Shown here piece after piece: positions 63,835 to 64,000 of a stretch of 64,000 nt of DNA. Numbering within the stretch: position 1 is the stretch's first letter; each line of letters begins with the position of its first letter. Source of the DNA: Clostridiaceae bacterium (lineage in GTDB: Bacteria > Bacillota > Clostridia > DSM-8532); NCBI GenBank assembly GCA_012728015.1, contig JAAYFY010000039.1:21268-85267 (forward strand), in the 5' to 3' direction. The notes beneath the pieces are model-generated. The model was not told where the DNA came from. It ran no database searches and was given only the letters and a program-made list of their open reading frames with translations. The position numbers and the translations under genes were made by a program.

Positions 63835-63869
63835 CAGCTTGAATTCGTAGCCATTCCGTCATATAATAT

Positions 63870-63945
63870 TCTTTGGTCAATTGAAAAAGTAAATTCCACT
63901 TTGCAAAAGAAAATTCCACAGATTTTGTGAGACGAGAAAGAACCT
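63870..63945. repeat. Possible end of an insertion sequence
   Basis: Two direct copies of AAATTCCAC, at 63891-63899 and 63911-63919, 20 bases apart, preceded by TCAATTGAAAAAGT. Multiple short terminal repeats like this mark ends of IS21-like elements. No transposase lies inside the window, so this stays tentative. Confidence 0.3.
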
Positions 63946-64000
63946 GCATTTGGTGATATTGTGACTGATAAGTTATAGACCAAAATATAGCGATGATGTA

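Overview
The window reads as a chromosomal segment of an anaerobic, spore-forming, saccharolytic member of the Clostridia with moderate GC. Supporting signs are a SigK-type mother-cell sigma factor, an IspH-ribosomal protein S1 fusion, a lexA/yneA divergent SOS pair with Bacillus-type LexA boxes, a Clostridia-type FGGY pentulokinase beside araD, a beta subunit of a sodium-pumping decarboxylase, and good Shine-Dalgarno sequences that repeatedly precede TTG starts. No species is named because no rRNA is present. Gene density is high. I see no phage, CRISPR array or complete insertion sequence.

Layout. 1-4795 (minus): a type IV pilus operon (pilC, three or four pilin-like membrane proteins, pilT) ending in an RNase H-like gene cut by the window edge. 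5058-8773 (plus): an M3 oligopeptidase, tRNA-Arg, and a membrane-anchored ComEC-like metallo-beta-lactamase-fold protein with a DUF3006 protein. 8955-11000 (minus): three related membrane proteins of unknown function, two with an N-terminal zinc ribbon. 11238-13605 (minus): a pentulokinase and ribulose-5-phosphate 4-epimerase (arabinose pathway). 14026: tRNA-Ala. 14139-19200: an AraC regulator divergent from an intracellular GH5, a GH16 lipoprotein, a relic of a second GH5 and an MFS transporter, probably a beta-glucan utilisation locus.

19251-31411 (minus): housekeeping genes (tyrA, Nudix, proC, ruvB, ruvA, a small coiled-coil ORF, cheR, ispH-S1, plsC, cmk, a HutP-family protein, an HI0933-type flavoprotein, an RpiR regulator). 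31704-36586: sigK, an unknown membrane protein, an AI-2E/YtvI family protein, thpR, and a nifU-nifS pair. 36973-41159: an LCP protein, OadB and a 42-residue OadG, then bioY behind a biotin-repressor-like operator, and a carboxypeptidase-regulatory-repeat protein.

41454-47239 (plus) is the most notable block: NusG domain II protein, Gx-transporter-like protein, an NDH-2 with a membrane-embedded DoxX-like C-terminus, a polyprenyl diphosphate synthase, an ApbE flavinyl transferase lipoprotein and an MBL-fold protein. This matches the core of the flavin-based extracellular electron transfer locus known from Listeria (EetA, EetB, Ndh2, DmkB, FmnB), but here without PplA, DmkA or the RibU/ECF genes. 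47251-56961: a LacI regulator, lexA/yneA, a double-ACT protein, an Fpg/Nei homologue lacking the catalytic proline, a frameshifted lipoprotein, bacterioferritin, prfC, proA and a lipoprotein. 57073-63804: xylB, a ROK repressor and xylA (minus), divergent from a GH3 glycosidase (plus). Two dispersed repeat families sit at gene ends: a GGGGACGGTCCCC-type element (six places) and a GTCATTGCGAG inverted repeat (one place).
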